A model generated the notes under the pieces. The model ran no database searches, was not told where the DNA came from, and saw only the letters and a program-made list of their open reading frames with translations. DNA of 17,511 nt from Streptococcus mitis. GTDB lineage: Bacteria; Bacillota; Bacilli; Lactobacillales; Streptococcaceae. Every line of letters begins with the position of its first letter. Positions within the stretch are counted from its first letter, which is position 1. The translations under genes were made by a program, and so were the position numbers. The stretch is taken from NCBI RefSeq assembly GCF_009496155.1, contig NZ_WIJP01000023.1, positions 1 to 17,511 of the forward strand, read 5' to 3'. This document shows positions 6,260 through 13,889 of the stretch, piece after piece.

Positions 6260-6739
6260 CTATTTATGATAGGGTGATCCCTGCTGAATCGTAAAAGCGC
6301 GATAGATTTGTTCAACAAGAACTAGTCTCATTAACTGATGGGGCAAGGTTAAGCGACCAAAACTAACAGAAAGATTGGCTCTCTTTTTTACAGCTGATGA
6401 TAATCCTAAACTCCCTCCAATAATAAAGGTAAGAGTAGAAAATCCTTTTATAGAAGCTTCTTCTAACTGCTTACTAAATTCTTCCGAGGAGAAAGCTTTC
6501 CCTTCAATAGCTAACGCAATAACAAAATCACGGTCAGCAACTTTTGATAAAATTCTCTGACCTTCTATTTCTAAAATCTTTTGATTTTCTGACTCACTAG
6601 CCTTATCTGGTGTTTTTTCATCTGCCAGCTCAATCATTTCAAGCTTAGCAAATCGAGAAATTCGTTTTGAATATTCTGCGATACCATCTTTTAAATACTT
6701 TTCTTTCAGTTTCCCAACTGTTACAACTTTAATTTTCAT
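6260..6739 (-). CDS. rlmH: 23S rRNA (pseudouridine-1915-N3)-methyltransferase RlmH
   Basis: The 159-residue protein has the usual RlmH length and motifs: N-terminal [19 protein letters not shown], the SAM-binding knot FIIGGSLGL at 105-113, TLPHQLMR at 131-138, QIYRAF at 144-149 and the C-terminal PYHK. It is a small SPOUT-class enzyme, a homodimer that methylates pseudouridine 1915 in helix 69 of 23S rRNA on assembled 70S ribosomes. No ribosome binding site is visible before the ATG; an extended -10 box sits so close that the mRNA may be leaderless. It diverges from htrA, and is followed at once by the tRNA-Arg promoter. Location beside oriC is conserved in many Firmicutes. Confidence 0.97.
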   Translation of the reverse strand: MKIKVVTVGKLKEKYLKDGIAEYSKRISRFAKLEMIELADEKTPDKASESENQKILEIEGQRILSKVADRDFVIALAIEGKAFSSEEFSKQLEEASIKGFSTLTFIIGGSLGLSSAVKKRANLSVSFGRLTLPHQLMRLVLVEQIYRAFTIQQGSPYHK

Positions 6740-6745
6740 GACTCT

Positions 6746-6754
6746 ATTCTAACA
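6746..6754 (-). promoter_or_regulatory. rlmH extended -10 promoter, possibly leaderless
   Basis: On the minus strand TGTTAGAAT is an extended -10 box whose last base is 6 bases before the rlmH ATG. Transcription would start at or next to the A of the start codon. The -35 region is poor (GTGTGA at 17 bases). The lack of a Shine-Dalgarno sequence fits a leaderless message, but this is inference. Confidence 0.45.
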
Positions 6755-6775
6755 TATTCTCTATTTTTTCACACC

Positions 6776-6851
6776 TTATTCACAAAATAAAAGGTTAATT
6801 TTAACCGAGAAAACCACAGATTTTTGGAAGTTATCCACAATCTGTGAAAAA
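6776..6851. promoter_or_regulatory. DnaA-box cluster upstream of htrA
   Basis: TTATTCACA (6776-6784) and a perfect TTATCCACA (6831-6839) match the DnaA-box consensus TTATNCACA. TGTGAAAAA (6843-6851) is a one-mismatch box on the other strand. The cluster is in the 182-base rlmH-htrA gap, about 2.2 kb left of the main boxes before dnaA, and could be an outlying part of the origin or a DnaA-regulated site. Confidence 0.65.
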
Positions 6852-6859
6852 CTTTTGTG

Positions 6860-6892
6860 TTTAAGTTATAATTAAGCTAGTCAGTTTATACT
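6860..6892 (+). promoter_or_regulatory. CiaR-controlled htrA promoter
   Basis: TTTAAG-TTATA-ATTAAG (6860-6876) matches the CiaR direct repeat TTTAAG-N5-TTTAAG with one difference. A -10 box TATACT (6887-6892) follows after exactly 10 bases, the spacing known for CiaR-activated promoters. htrA is a classic CiaRH target in pneumococcus. A TATAAT at 6867-6872 overlaps the box and may be a second, weak promoter. Confidence 0.85.
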
Positions 6893-6900
6893 TTCAGTAA

Positions 6901-8103
<1,203 letters not shown>

Positions 8104-8111
8104 TTGACATC

Positions 8112-8133
8112 TATGTAAAGAAAGCTTTACATA
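8112..8133. repeat. Perfect palindrome between htrA and parB
   Basis: TATGTAAAG (8112-8120) and CTTTACATA (8125-8133) are perfect inverted nine-base arms with a four-base loop AAAG. No U-tract follows, so it is not an intrinsic terminator. It could be an operator, or an mRNA hairpin at a processing or stabilising point between the two genes. A TTGACA (8104-8109) directly precedes it, though no good -10 stands 17 bases later. Confidence 0.75.
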
Positions 8134-8160
8134 AGAGAAAAGATGTGTTAGTGTAGAATC

Positions 8161-8919
8161 ATGGAAAAATTTGAAATGATTTCTATCACAGATATACAAA
8201 AAAATCCCTATCAACCCCGAAAAGAATTTGATAGAGAAAAATTACATGAACTAGCACAGTCTATTAAAGAAAATGGGATCATCCAACCGATTATTGTTCG
8301 TCAATCTCCTGTAATTGGTTATGAAATCCTTGCAGGAGAGAGACGCTATCGGGCTTCACTTTTAGCAGGTCTAAGGTCTATCCCAGCTGTTGTTAAGCAG
8401 CTTTCAGACCAAGAGATGATGGTTCAGTCCATCATTGAAAATTTACAGAGAGAAAATTTAAATCCAATAGAAGAAGCACGCGCCTATGAATCTCTCGTAG
8501 AGAAAGGATTTACCCATGCTGAAATTGCAGATAAAATGGGCAAGTCTCGTCCTTACATCAGCAACTCCATTCGTTTGCTTTCCTTGCCAGAACAGATCCT
8601 CTCAGAAGTAGAAAATGGCAAACTATCACAAGCCCATGCACGTTCTCTAGTTGGGTTGAATAAGGAACAACAAGACTATTTCTTTCAACGAATCATCGAG
8701 GAAGATATTTCTGTAAGGAAGTTAGAAGCTCTTCTGACAGAGAAAAAACAAAAGAAACTTCAAAAAACGAATCATTTCATACAAAATGAAGAAGAACAAT
8801 TAAAAAAACTACTCGGATTAGATGTAGAAATCAAACTGTCTAAAAAAGACAGTGGAAAAATCATGATTTCTTTTTCAAATCAAGAAGAATATAATAGAAT
8901 TATCAACAGCCTGAAATAA
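8161..8919 (+). CDS. parB: ParB/Spo0J chromosome-partitioning protein
   Basis: The 252-residue protein has the ParB N-terminal CTP-binding domain with GERRYRA at 59-65 and ENLQREN at 93-99, then a helix-turn-helix at about 118-142 (HAEIADKMGKSRPYISNSIRL), and a C-terminal dimer domain. It loads at parS sites near the origin, slides as a CTP-bound clamp and recruits SMC. Streptococci lack a ParA partner, and none is seen here. The start has no evident Shine-Dalgarno sequence, so translation is probably weak; the nearest A/G-rich stretch is too far upstream. It probably shares the htrA transcript. Its last codons form the left arm of its own terminator. In pneumococcus loss of ParB raises competence through a parS site near comCDE. 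Confidence 0.97.
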   Translation: MEKFEMISITDIQKNPYQPRKEFDREKLHELAQSIKENGIIQPIIVRQSPVIGYEILAGERRYRASLLAGLRSIPAVVKQLSDQEMMVQSIIENLQRENLNPIEEARAYESLVEKGFTHAEIADKMGKSRPYISNSIRLLSLPEQILSEVENGKLSQAHARSLVGLNKEQQDYFFQRIIEEDISVRKLEALLTEKKQKKLQKTNHFIQNEEEQLKKLLGLDVEIKLSKKDSGKIMISFSNQEEYNRIINSLK

Positions 8920-8939
8920 GGCTGTTCTTTTATTTTTTT
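8905..8939 (+). terminator. parB terminator
   Basis: AACAGCCT (8905-8912) and AGGCTGTT (8919-8926) form a perfect eight-base stem with a six-base loop, followed by CTTTTATTTTTTT. The hairpin begins inside the coding sequence and the stop codon TAA lies in the loop and first base of the right arm. It insulates dnaA from htrA-parB. Confidence 0.92.
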
Positions 8940-8950
8940 ATCTCACAAGG

Positions 8951-9066
8951 TTATCCACTATTTTTTTCAATAAAAAGCTTAATAAGTCAATAGTTTTTGG
9001 TTTTATCCCCAACCTGTGGATAAAACTTGGTAACATTGTGGATTATTTTTCACAGCTTGTGGAAAA
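8951..9066. other. oriC: oriC, DnaA-box cluster upstream of dnaA
   Basis: Candidate DnaA boxes are TTATCCACT (8951-8959), TTATCCCCA (9003-9011), perfect TGTGGATAA (9015-9023, minus), TGTGGATTA (9037-9045, minus), TTTTTCACA (9046-9054) and TGTGGAAAA (9058-9066, minus). All differ from TTATNCACA by at most one base. They fill the 212-base parB-dnaA gap, the last reaching the dnaA promoter, so DnaA probably represses its own gene as well as organising the origin. Confidence 0.9.
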
Positions 9067-9079
9067 TTCTTGCTCTCTA

Positions 9080-9088
9080 TGGTAAAAT
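9080..9088 (+). promoter_or_regulatory. dnaA extended -10 promoter
   Basis: TGGTAAAAT is an extended -10 box, 43 bases before the dnaA start. The -35 region (TGGAAA at 17 bases) is weak and overlaps the last DnaA box at 9058-9066, giving a simple basis for autoregulation. Confidence 0.6.
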
Positions 9089-9131
9089 AGGTCTAGTATT
9101 AAACTTTTAAATAGTAAAGGAGGAGAAAGGA

Positions 9132-10493
9132 TTGAAAGAAAAACAATTTTGGAATCGTATCTTAGAATTTGCTCAAGAAAGACTGACTCGATCCATGTAT
9201 GATTTCTATGCTATTCAAGCTGAACTCATCAAGGTAGAGGAAAATGTTGCTACTATATTTTTACCACGATCTGAAATGGAAATGGTCTGGGAAAAACAAC
9301 TAAAAGATATTATTGTCGTTGCTGGATTTGAAATTTATGATGCTGAGATTACTCCCCACTATATTTTCACTAAACCTCAAGGTACGACTATCTCACAAGT
9401 TGAAGAAGCTATAAATTCAACTCTTTATGACTATAGTCCAAAGTTGGCATCTATTCCTTATTCGGATACTGGATTAAAAGAAAAGTATACCTTTGATAAT
9501 TTTATTCAAGGGGATGGAAATGTTTGGGCAGTATCAGCCGCTTTGGCTGTCTCTGAAGATTTGGCTCTGACCTATAACCCTCTTTTTATCTATGGAGGAC
9601 CTGGGCTTGGTAAGACTCACCTGTTAAACGCTATTGGAAATGAAATTCTAAAAAATATTCCAAATGCGCGTGTCAAATATATACCTGCTGAAAGCTTTAT
9701 TAATGACTTTCTTGATCACCTAAGACTTGGAGAAATGGAAAAATTTAAAAAGACCTATCGCAGTCTTGATCTTTTGTTAATCGATGATATCCAGTCTCTC
9801 AGCGGAAAAAAAGTCGCAACTCAGGAAGAATTTTTCAATACCTTTAATGCCCTTCATGACAAGCAAAAACAGATTGTCCTAACGAGTGATCGTAGTCCAA
9901 AACATTTAGAAGGGCTTGAAGAAAGGCTTGTCACGCGCTTTAGTTGGGGGTTAACCCAAACTATCACACCTCCTGACTTTGAAACACGTATTGCCATTTT
10001 ACAAAGTAAAACGGAACATTTAGGCTACAATTTCCAAAGTGATACTCTAGAATACCTAGCTGGGCAATTTGATTCAAATGTTCGAGATCTTGAGGGAGCC
10101 ATCAACGACATCACTTTAATTGCCAGAGTAAAAAAAATCAAGGATATCACTATTGATATTGCTGCAGAAGCTATTAGAGCTCGCAAACAAGATGTTAGCC
10201 AAATGCTCGTCATCCCAATTGACAAAATCCAAAATGAAGTTGGTAACTTTTATGGTGTCAGTATCAAAGAAATGAAGGGAAGCAGACGCCTTCAAAATAT
10301 TGTTTTAGCCCGTCAAGTAGCCATGTATTTATCTAGAGAACTAACAGATAATAGTCTTCCAAAAATTGGGAAGGAATTTGGAGGAAAAGATCATACAACA
10401 GTCATTCATGCCCATGCAAAAATTAAATCTTTGATTGATGAAGACGATAATTTACGTTTAGAAATCGAATCAATCAAAAAGAAAATTAAATAA
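9132..10493 (+). CDS. dnaA: DnaA replication initiator
   Basis: I place the start at TTG 9132, with a strong GGAGGAGAAAGG sequence just upstream. The 453-residue protein has domain I (1 to about 80), a short linker, an AAA+ ATPase with Walker A GGPGLGKT at 155-162 and Walker B LLLIDD at 214-219, and a C-terminal helix-turn-helix ending in the DnaA signature [15 protein letters not shown]. DnaA-ATP binds the boxes on both sides of this gene and melts the origin beside dnaN. The non-ATG start and the DnaA boxes over the promoter both point to tight control of its amount. It is followed after 158 bases by dnaN. Confidence 0.98.
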   Translation: MKEKQFWNRILEFAQERLTRSMYDFYAIQAELIKVEENVATIFLPRSEMEMVWEKQLKDIIVVAGFEIYDAEITPHYIFTKPQGTTISQVEEAINSTLYDYSPKLASIPYSDTGLKEKYTFDNFIQGDGNVWAVSAALAVSEDLALTYNPLFIYGGPGLGKTHLLNAIGNEILKNIPNARVKYIPAESFINDFLDHLRLGEMEKFKKTYRSLDLLLIDDIQSLSGKKVATQEEFFNTFNALHDKQKQIVLTSDRSPKHLEGLEERLVTRFSWGLTQTITPPDFETRIAILQSKTEHLGYNFQSDTLEYLAGQFDSNVRDLEGAINDITLIARVKKIKDITIDIAAEAIRARKQDVSQMLVIPIDKIQNEVGNFYGVSIKEMKGSRRLQNIVLARQVAMYLSRELTDNSLPKIGKEFGGKDHTTVIHAHAKIKSLIDEDDNLRLEIESIKKKIK

Positions 10494-10495
10494 CT

Positions 10496-10588
10496 TGTGG
10501 ATAACTTTCGTATTTTTATCTTTTTTATCCACATTTTTTAAACAATCCAAAAATCTTGATATGACTTGCTTTAAGTCTGTTTTCCACA
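10496..10588. other. oriC: oriC, DnaA-box cluster between dnaA and dnaN
   Basis: Perfect boxes TGTGGATAA (10496-10504, minus) and TTATCCACA (10525-10533) and a one-mismatch box TTTTCCACA (10580-10588) lie in the 158-base gap; the first begins 3 bases after the dnaA stop codon. With the boxes before dnaA this gives the bipartite origin typical of Firmicutes. The stretch between boxes is very AT-rich. Confidence 0.9.
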
Positions 10589-10601
10589 GATTTCACAGAC
10601 T

Positions 10602-10616
10602 CTATTATTACTATTA
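10602..10616 (-). other. DnaA-trio element, likely unwinding site
   Basis: The plus strand reads CTA-TTA-TTA-CTA-TTA, which is 3'-GAT-AAT-AAT-GAT-AAT-5' on the minus strand. This repeats the DnaA-trio motif described in the Bacillus subtilis origin, where DnaA forms a filament on one strand. It starts 13 bases after the DnaA box at 10580-10588, and AT-rich sequence follows up to dnaN. Function is inferred from that resemblance. Confidence 0.75.
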
Positions 10617-10651
10617 TCCTTCTAATACTAAAAATAAATAAAGGAGAATCC

Positions 10652-11788
10652 ATGATTCATTTTTCAATTAATAAAAATTTATTTCTACAAGCATTAAATA
10701 CTACTAAGAGAGCTATTAGTTCTAAAAATGCTATTCCTATTTTATCAACCGTAAAAATTGACGTAACCAATGAAGGTGTTACTTTAATTGGTTCAAATGG
10801 TCAAATTTCAATTGAAAATTTTATTTCTCAAAAAAATGAAGATGCTGGTTTATTAATTACTTCTTTAGGTTCGATCCTTCTTGAAGCTTCTTTCTTCATC
10901 AATGTGATATCTAGTCTTCCAGATGTGACTCTTGATTTTAAAGAAATTGAACAAAATCAAATTGTTTTAACTAGCGGCAAATCAGAAATTACCCTAAAAG
11001 GAAAAGATAGCGAACAATATCCACGAATCCAAGAAATTTCAGCAAGTACTCCTTTAATACTTGAAACAAAATTACTCAAGAAAATTATTAATGAAACAGC
11101 CTTTGCTGCAAGTACACAAGAGAGTCGTCCAATTTTAACAGGTGTTCATTTTGTATTGAGTCAGCACAAGGAGCTAAAAACAGTGGCAACAGACTCTCAT
11201 CGCCTAAGCCAGAAAAAATTAACGCTTGAGAAAAATAGTGATGATTTTGATGTTGTCATTCCTAGCCGTTCTCTACGCGAATTTTCAGCGGTATTTACAG
11301 ATGATATCGAAACTGTAGAGATTTTCTTTGCCAATAACCAAATCCTCTTTAGAAGCGAAAATATTAGCTTCTATACACGTTTGTTAGAAGGAAACTATCC
11401 TGATACAGATCGTTTGATTCCAACAGACTTTAACACTACTATTACTTTTGATGTGGTAAACTTACGCCAGTCAATGGAACGTGCTCGTCTTTTATCAAGT
11501 GCGACTCAAAATGGTACTGTGAAACTTGAAATTAAAGGTGGTATTGTTAGCGCCCATGTTCACTCTCCAGAAGTTGGTAAAGTAAACGAAGAAATCGATA
11601 CAGATCAGGTTACTGGTGAAGATTTGACCATTAGTTTCAACCCAACTTATTTGATTGATTCCCTTAAAGCTTTAAATAGCGAAAAGGTTACAATCAGCTT
11701 TATTTCTGCAGTTCGTCCCTTCACACTTGTGCCAGCAGATACTGACGAGGACTTCATGCAACTTATCACCCCAGTTCGTACAAATTAA
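10652..11788 (+). CDS. dnaN: DNA polymerase III beta sliding clamp
   Basis: The 378-residue protein begins MIHFSINKNLFLQALNTTKR and has the three-fold repeated clamp fold, with recognisable domain landmarks such as SRPILTGVHF and ATDSHRLS in the middle domain and the C-terminal end LITPVRTN that borders the hydrophobic binding cleft. It forms a ring dimer that holds DNA polymerase III and other factors on DNA. AAAGGAG lies 6 bases before the ATG. It is downstream of dnaA as in most bacteria; no clear promoter of its own is visible in the oriC gap, so it is probably read from the dnaA promoter. A terminator follows 4 bases after its stop. Confidence 0.98.
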   Translation: MIHFSINKNLFLQALNTTKRAISSKNAIPILSTVKIDVTNEGVTLIGSNGQISIENFISQKNEDAGLLITSLGSILLEASFFINVISSLPDVTLDFKEIEQNQIVLTSGKSEITLKGKDSEQYPRIQEISASTPLILETKLLKKIINETAFAASTQESRPILTGVHFVLSQHKELKTVATDSHRLSQKKLTLEKNSDDFDVVIPSRSLREFSAVFTDDIETVEIFFANNQILFRSENISFYTRLLEGNYPDTDRLIPTDFNTTITFDVVNLRQSMERARLLSSATQNGTVKLEIKGGIVSAHVHSPEVGKVNEEIDTDQVTGEDLTISFNPTYLIDSLKALNSEKVTISFISAVRPFTLVPADTDEDFMQLITPVRTN

Positions 11789-11791
11789 GTG

Positions 11792-11820
11792 AAAGAGGTT
11801 GAGCCTGGCTCGCCTCTTTT
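11792..11820 (+). terminator. dnaN terminator
   Basis: AAAGAGG (11792-11798) pairs with CCTCTTT (11813-11819), with an inner GAGC/GCTC stem and a three-base loop, then TTTT. Its right side merges with the promoter of the next gene. Confidence 0.85.
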
Positions 11821-11821
11821 A

Positions 11822-11830
11822 TGATATAAT
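11822..11830 (+). promoter_or_regulatory. Extended -10 promoter of the DUF951 gene
   Basis: TGATATAAT is a perfect extended -10 box that starts two bases after the T-run of the dnaN terminator. There is no good -35; that region lies inside the terminator stem. Confidence 0.7.
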
Positions 11831-11852
11831 CGAAAAAGAAAAGGAGAGTAGT

Positions 11853-12047
11853 ATGTATCAAGTTGGAAATTTTGTTGAAATGAAAAAACCACATGCTTGC
11901 ACAATCAAATCAACAGGAAAAAAAGCTAATCGTTGGGAAATTACACGTGTAGGAGCAGATATCAAAATAAAATGCAGTAATTGTGACCATGTTGTCATGA
12001 TGGGACGCTATGATTTTGATCGAAAAATGAATAAAATTATTGACTAA
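11853..12047 (+). CDS. DUF951 family protein
   Basis: The start is the ATG at 11853, with AAGGAGAG before it; an upstream extension to 11799 would run through the terminator and promoter and is rejected. The 64-residue product is a DUF951 protein, similar to YyzM of Bacillus. It has Cys15 in KPHAC and a CSNC pair at about 41-44, so three cysteines that could bind a metal, together with a TRVGADIKIKC strand and a conserved VMMGRYDFDRK tail. The biochemical role is unknown. Its place between dnaN and ychF is conserved in streptococci and related Firmicutes, but that does not define its job. It has its own promoter and a normal ribosome binding site. Confidence 0.93.
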   Translation: MYQVGNFVEMKKPHACTIKSTGKKANRWEITRVGADIKIKCSNCDHVVMMGRYDFDRKMNKIID

Positions 12048-12087
12048 GAAGCCTTAGATTAGAGGGTTAGCAAGTTTTTCCTTTTTG

Positions 12088-12096
12088 TGTTATAAT
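12088..12096 (+). promoter_or_regulatory. ychF extended -10 promoter
   Basis: TGTTATAAT is an extended -10 box 36 bases before the ychF start. A weak TTAGCA lies 18 bases upstream. The spacing to the GGAG ribosome binding site at 12118-12121 is normal. Confidence 0.75.
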
Positions 12097-12132
12097 ATTA
12101 GGGATTGAAATGAAAACGGAGAATGAGAAAAT

Positions 12133-13248
12133 ATGGCTTTAACAGCAGGTATCGTTGGTTTGCCAAACGTTGGTAAATCAACACTATTTAATGCAATTAC
12201 AAAAGCAGGAGCAGAGGCAGCAAATTACCCATTTGCGACGATTGATCCAAACGTTGGAATGGTAGAAGTTCCAGATGAACGCCTCCAAAAATTGACGGAA
12301 ATGATTACTCCTAAAAAGACAGTTCCAACAACATTTGAATTTACAGATATCGCAGGGATTGTAAAAGGAGCTTCAAAAGGAGAAGGGTTAGGGAATAAAT
12401 TCTTGGCCAATATCCGTGAAGTAGATGCGATTGTTCATGTAGTTCGTGCTTTTGATGATGAAAATGTCATGCGTGAGCAAGGGCGTGAAGATGCCTTTGT
12501 AGACCCACTTGCAGATATTGATACCATTAACCTGGAGTTGATTCTTGCTGACTTAGAATCAGTTAATAAACGCTATGCGCGTGTAGAAAAGATGGCACGT
12601 ACGCAAAAAGATAAAGAATCAGTAGCAGAATTTAATGTTCTTCAAAAGATTAAACCAGTCCTTGAAGATGGGAAATCAGCTCGCACCATCGAATTTACAG
12701 ATGAGGAGCAAAAGGTTGTGAAAGGTCTCTTCCTTTTGACGACTAAACCAGTGCTCTATGTTGCCAATGTGGACGAGGATGTGGTTTCAGAACCTGACTC
12801 TATCAACTATGTTAAACAAATTCGTGAATTCGCAGCGACAGAAAATGCTGAAGTAGTCGTTATTTCTGCGCGTGCTGAGGAAGAAATTTCTGAGTTAGAC
12901 GAAGAAGACAAGCAAGAGTTTCTTGAAGCACTTGGGTTGACAGAATCAGGCGTTGACAAGTTGACTCGTGCAGCTTACCACTTACTTGGACTTGGAACTT
13001 ACTTCACAGCTGGTGAAAAAGAAGTTCGCGCTTGGACCTTTAAGCGTGGTATGAAGGCTCCTCAAGCAGCTGGGATTATTCACTCAGACTTTGAAAAAGG
13101 ATTTATTCGTGCAGTAACCATGTCATATGAGGATCTAGTGAAATACGGATCTGAAAAGGCCGTAAAAGAAGCTGGGCGTTTGCGTGAAGAAGGAAAAGAA
13201 TATATCGTTCAAGATGGCGATATCATGGAATTCCGCTTTAATGTCTAA
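12133..13248 (+). CDS. ychF: YchF/OLA1 family ribosome-binding ATPase
   Basis: The 371-residue protein starts MALTAGIVGLPNVGKSTLFN, with the P-loop at 9-16, the G3 motif DIAG at 72-75, and NVDE at 212-215 in the place of the GTPase NKxD motif; this NxxE form favours ATP over GTP in the family. A coiled-coil insert (about 128-200) and a C-terminal TGS domain (about 285-371) complete the fold. It binds ribosomes and is linked to stress responses and translation control. The start is supported by GGAG 11 bases upstream, a slightly long spacing. It has its own promoter and a strong terminator. Confidence 0.97.
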   Translation: MALTAGIVGLPNVGKSTLFNAITKAGAEAANYPFATIDPNVGMVEVPDERLQKLTEMITPKKTVPTTFEFTDIAGIVKGASKGEGLGNKFLANIREVDAIVHVVRAFDDENVMREQGREDAFVDPLADIDTINLELILADLESVNKRYARVEKMARTQKDKESVAEFNVLQKIKPVLEDGKSARTIEFTDEEQKVVKGLFLLTTKPVLYVANVDEDVVSEPDSINYVKQIREFAATENAEVVVISARAEEEISELDEEDKQEFLEALGLTESGVDKLTRAAYHLLGLGTYFTAGEKEVRAWTFKRGMKAPQAAGIIHSDFEKGFIRAVTMSYEDLVKYGSEKAVKEAGRLREEGKEYIVQDGDIMEFRFNV

Positions 13249-13272
13249 AAAATTAATAAATAGTGTCAATTA

Positions 13273-13298
13273 GGTTGGAAAAAAATTCCAACCCTTTT
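13273..13298 (+). terminator. ychF terminator
   Basis: GGTTGGAA (13273-13280) and TTCCAACC (13286-13293) form a perfect eight-base stem with a five-base A loop, followed by CTTTT. It is only 21 bases before the pth start, with no evident promoter in between, so some readthrough may feed pth and mfd. Confidence 0.88.
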
Positions 13299-13319
13299 GG
13301 CTTTTGAAAGGAAAAATAA

Positions 13320-13889
13320 ATGACAAAAATACTTGTGGGATTGGGAAATCCAGGAGATAAATATTTTGAAACCAAACACAACGTTGGCTTTATGCTGATT
13401 GATCAACTAGCGAAAAAACAAAATGTCACTTTTACACACGATAAGATATTTCAAGCTGACCTAGCATCATTTTTCCTAAATGGAGAAAAAATTTATCTGG
13501 TCAAACCAACGACCTTTATGAATGAAAGTGGAAAAGCAGTTCATGCTTTATTGACTTACTATGGTTTGGATATTGAAGATTTACTTATCATTTACGATGA
13601 TCTTGACATGGAAGTTGGAAAGATTCGTTTAAGAGCAAAGGGCTCTGCAGGTGGTCACAATGGTATTAAGTCTATTATTCAACATATTGGAACTCAGGTC
13701 TTTAACCGTGTTAAGATTGGAATCGGAAGACCTAAAAATGGTATGTCAGTTGTTCACCATGTTTTGAGTAAGTTTGACAAGGATGATTATATTGGTATTT
13801 TACAGTCTATTAACAAAGTTGACGATTCTGTAAACTACTATTTACAAGAGAAAAATTTTGAGAAAACAATGCAGAGGTATAACGGATAA
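13320..13889 (+). CDS. pth: Peptidyl-tRNA hydrolase
   Basis: The 189-residue enzyme has all Pth signatures: GLGNPGDKY near the N-terminus, catalytic His20 in TKHNVGF, Asn68 in TTFMNESG, Asp93 in IYDDLD, and Asn114 in GGHNG. It releases peptides from peptidyl-tRNA that drops off ribosomes, recycling the tRNA. AAAGGA lies 7 bases before the ATG. No clear promoter is visible between the ychF terminator and the start; it may depend on readthrough. Its stop codon is followed directly by the mfd ATG (TAAATG), so the two form an operon. Confidence 0.97.
   Translation: MTKILVGLGNPGDKYFETKHNVGFMLIDQLAKKQNVTFTHDKIFQADLASFFLNGEKIYLVKPTTFMNESGKAVHALLTYYGLDIEDLLIIYDDLDMEVGKIRLRAKGSAGGHNGIKSIIQHIGTQVFNRVKIGIGRPKNGMSVVHHVLSKFDKDDYIGILQSINKVDDSVNYYLQEKNFEKTMQRYNG

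Noticed and set aside
11799..11852. Extended start of the DUF951 gene
   Set aside because: The extension would be encoded by the dnaN terminator and the gene's own promoter; the ATG at 11853 has AAGGAGAG and matches the family length.
11943..11950. Palindrome ACACGTGT in the DUF951 gene
   Set aside because: The core CACGTG is shared with parS but the flanks do not match, so a ParB site is not supported.
12044..12057. Small CTAAG/CTTAG hairpin after the DUF951 gene
   Set aside because: A five-base stem without a U-tract; too weak to call a terminator.
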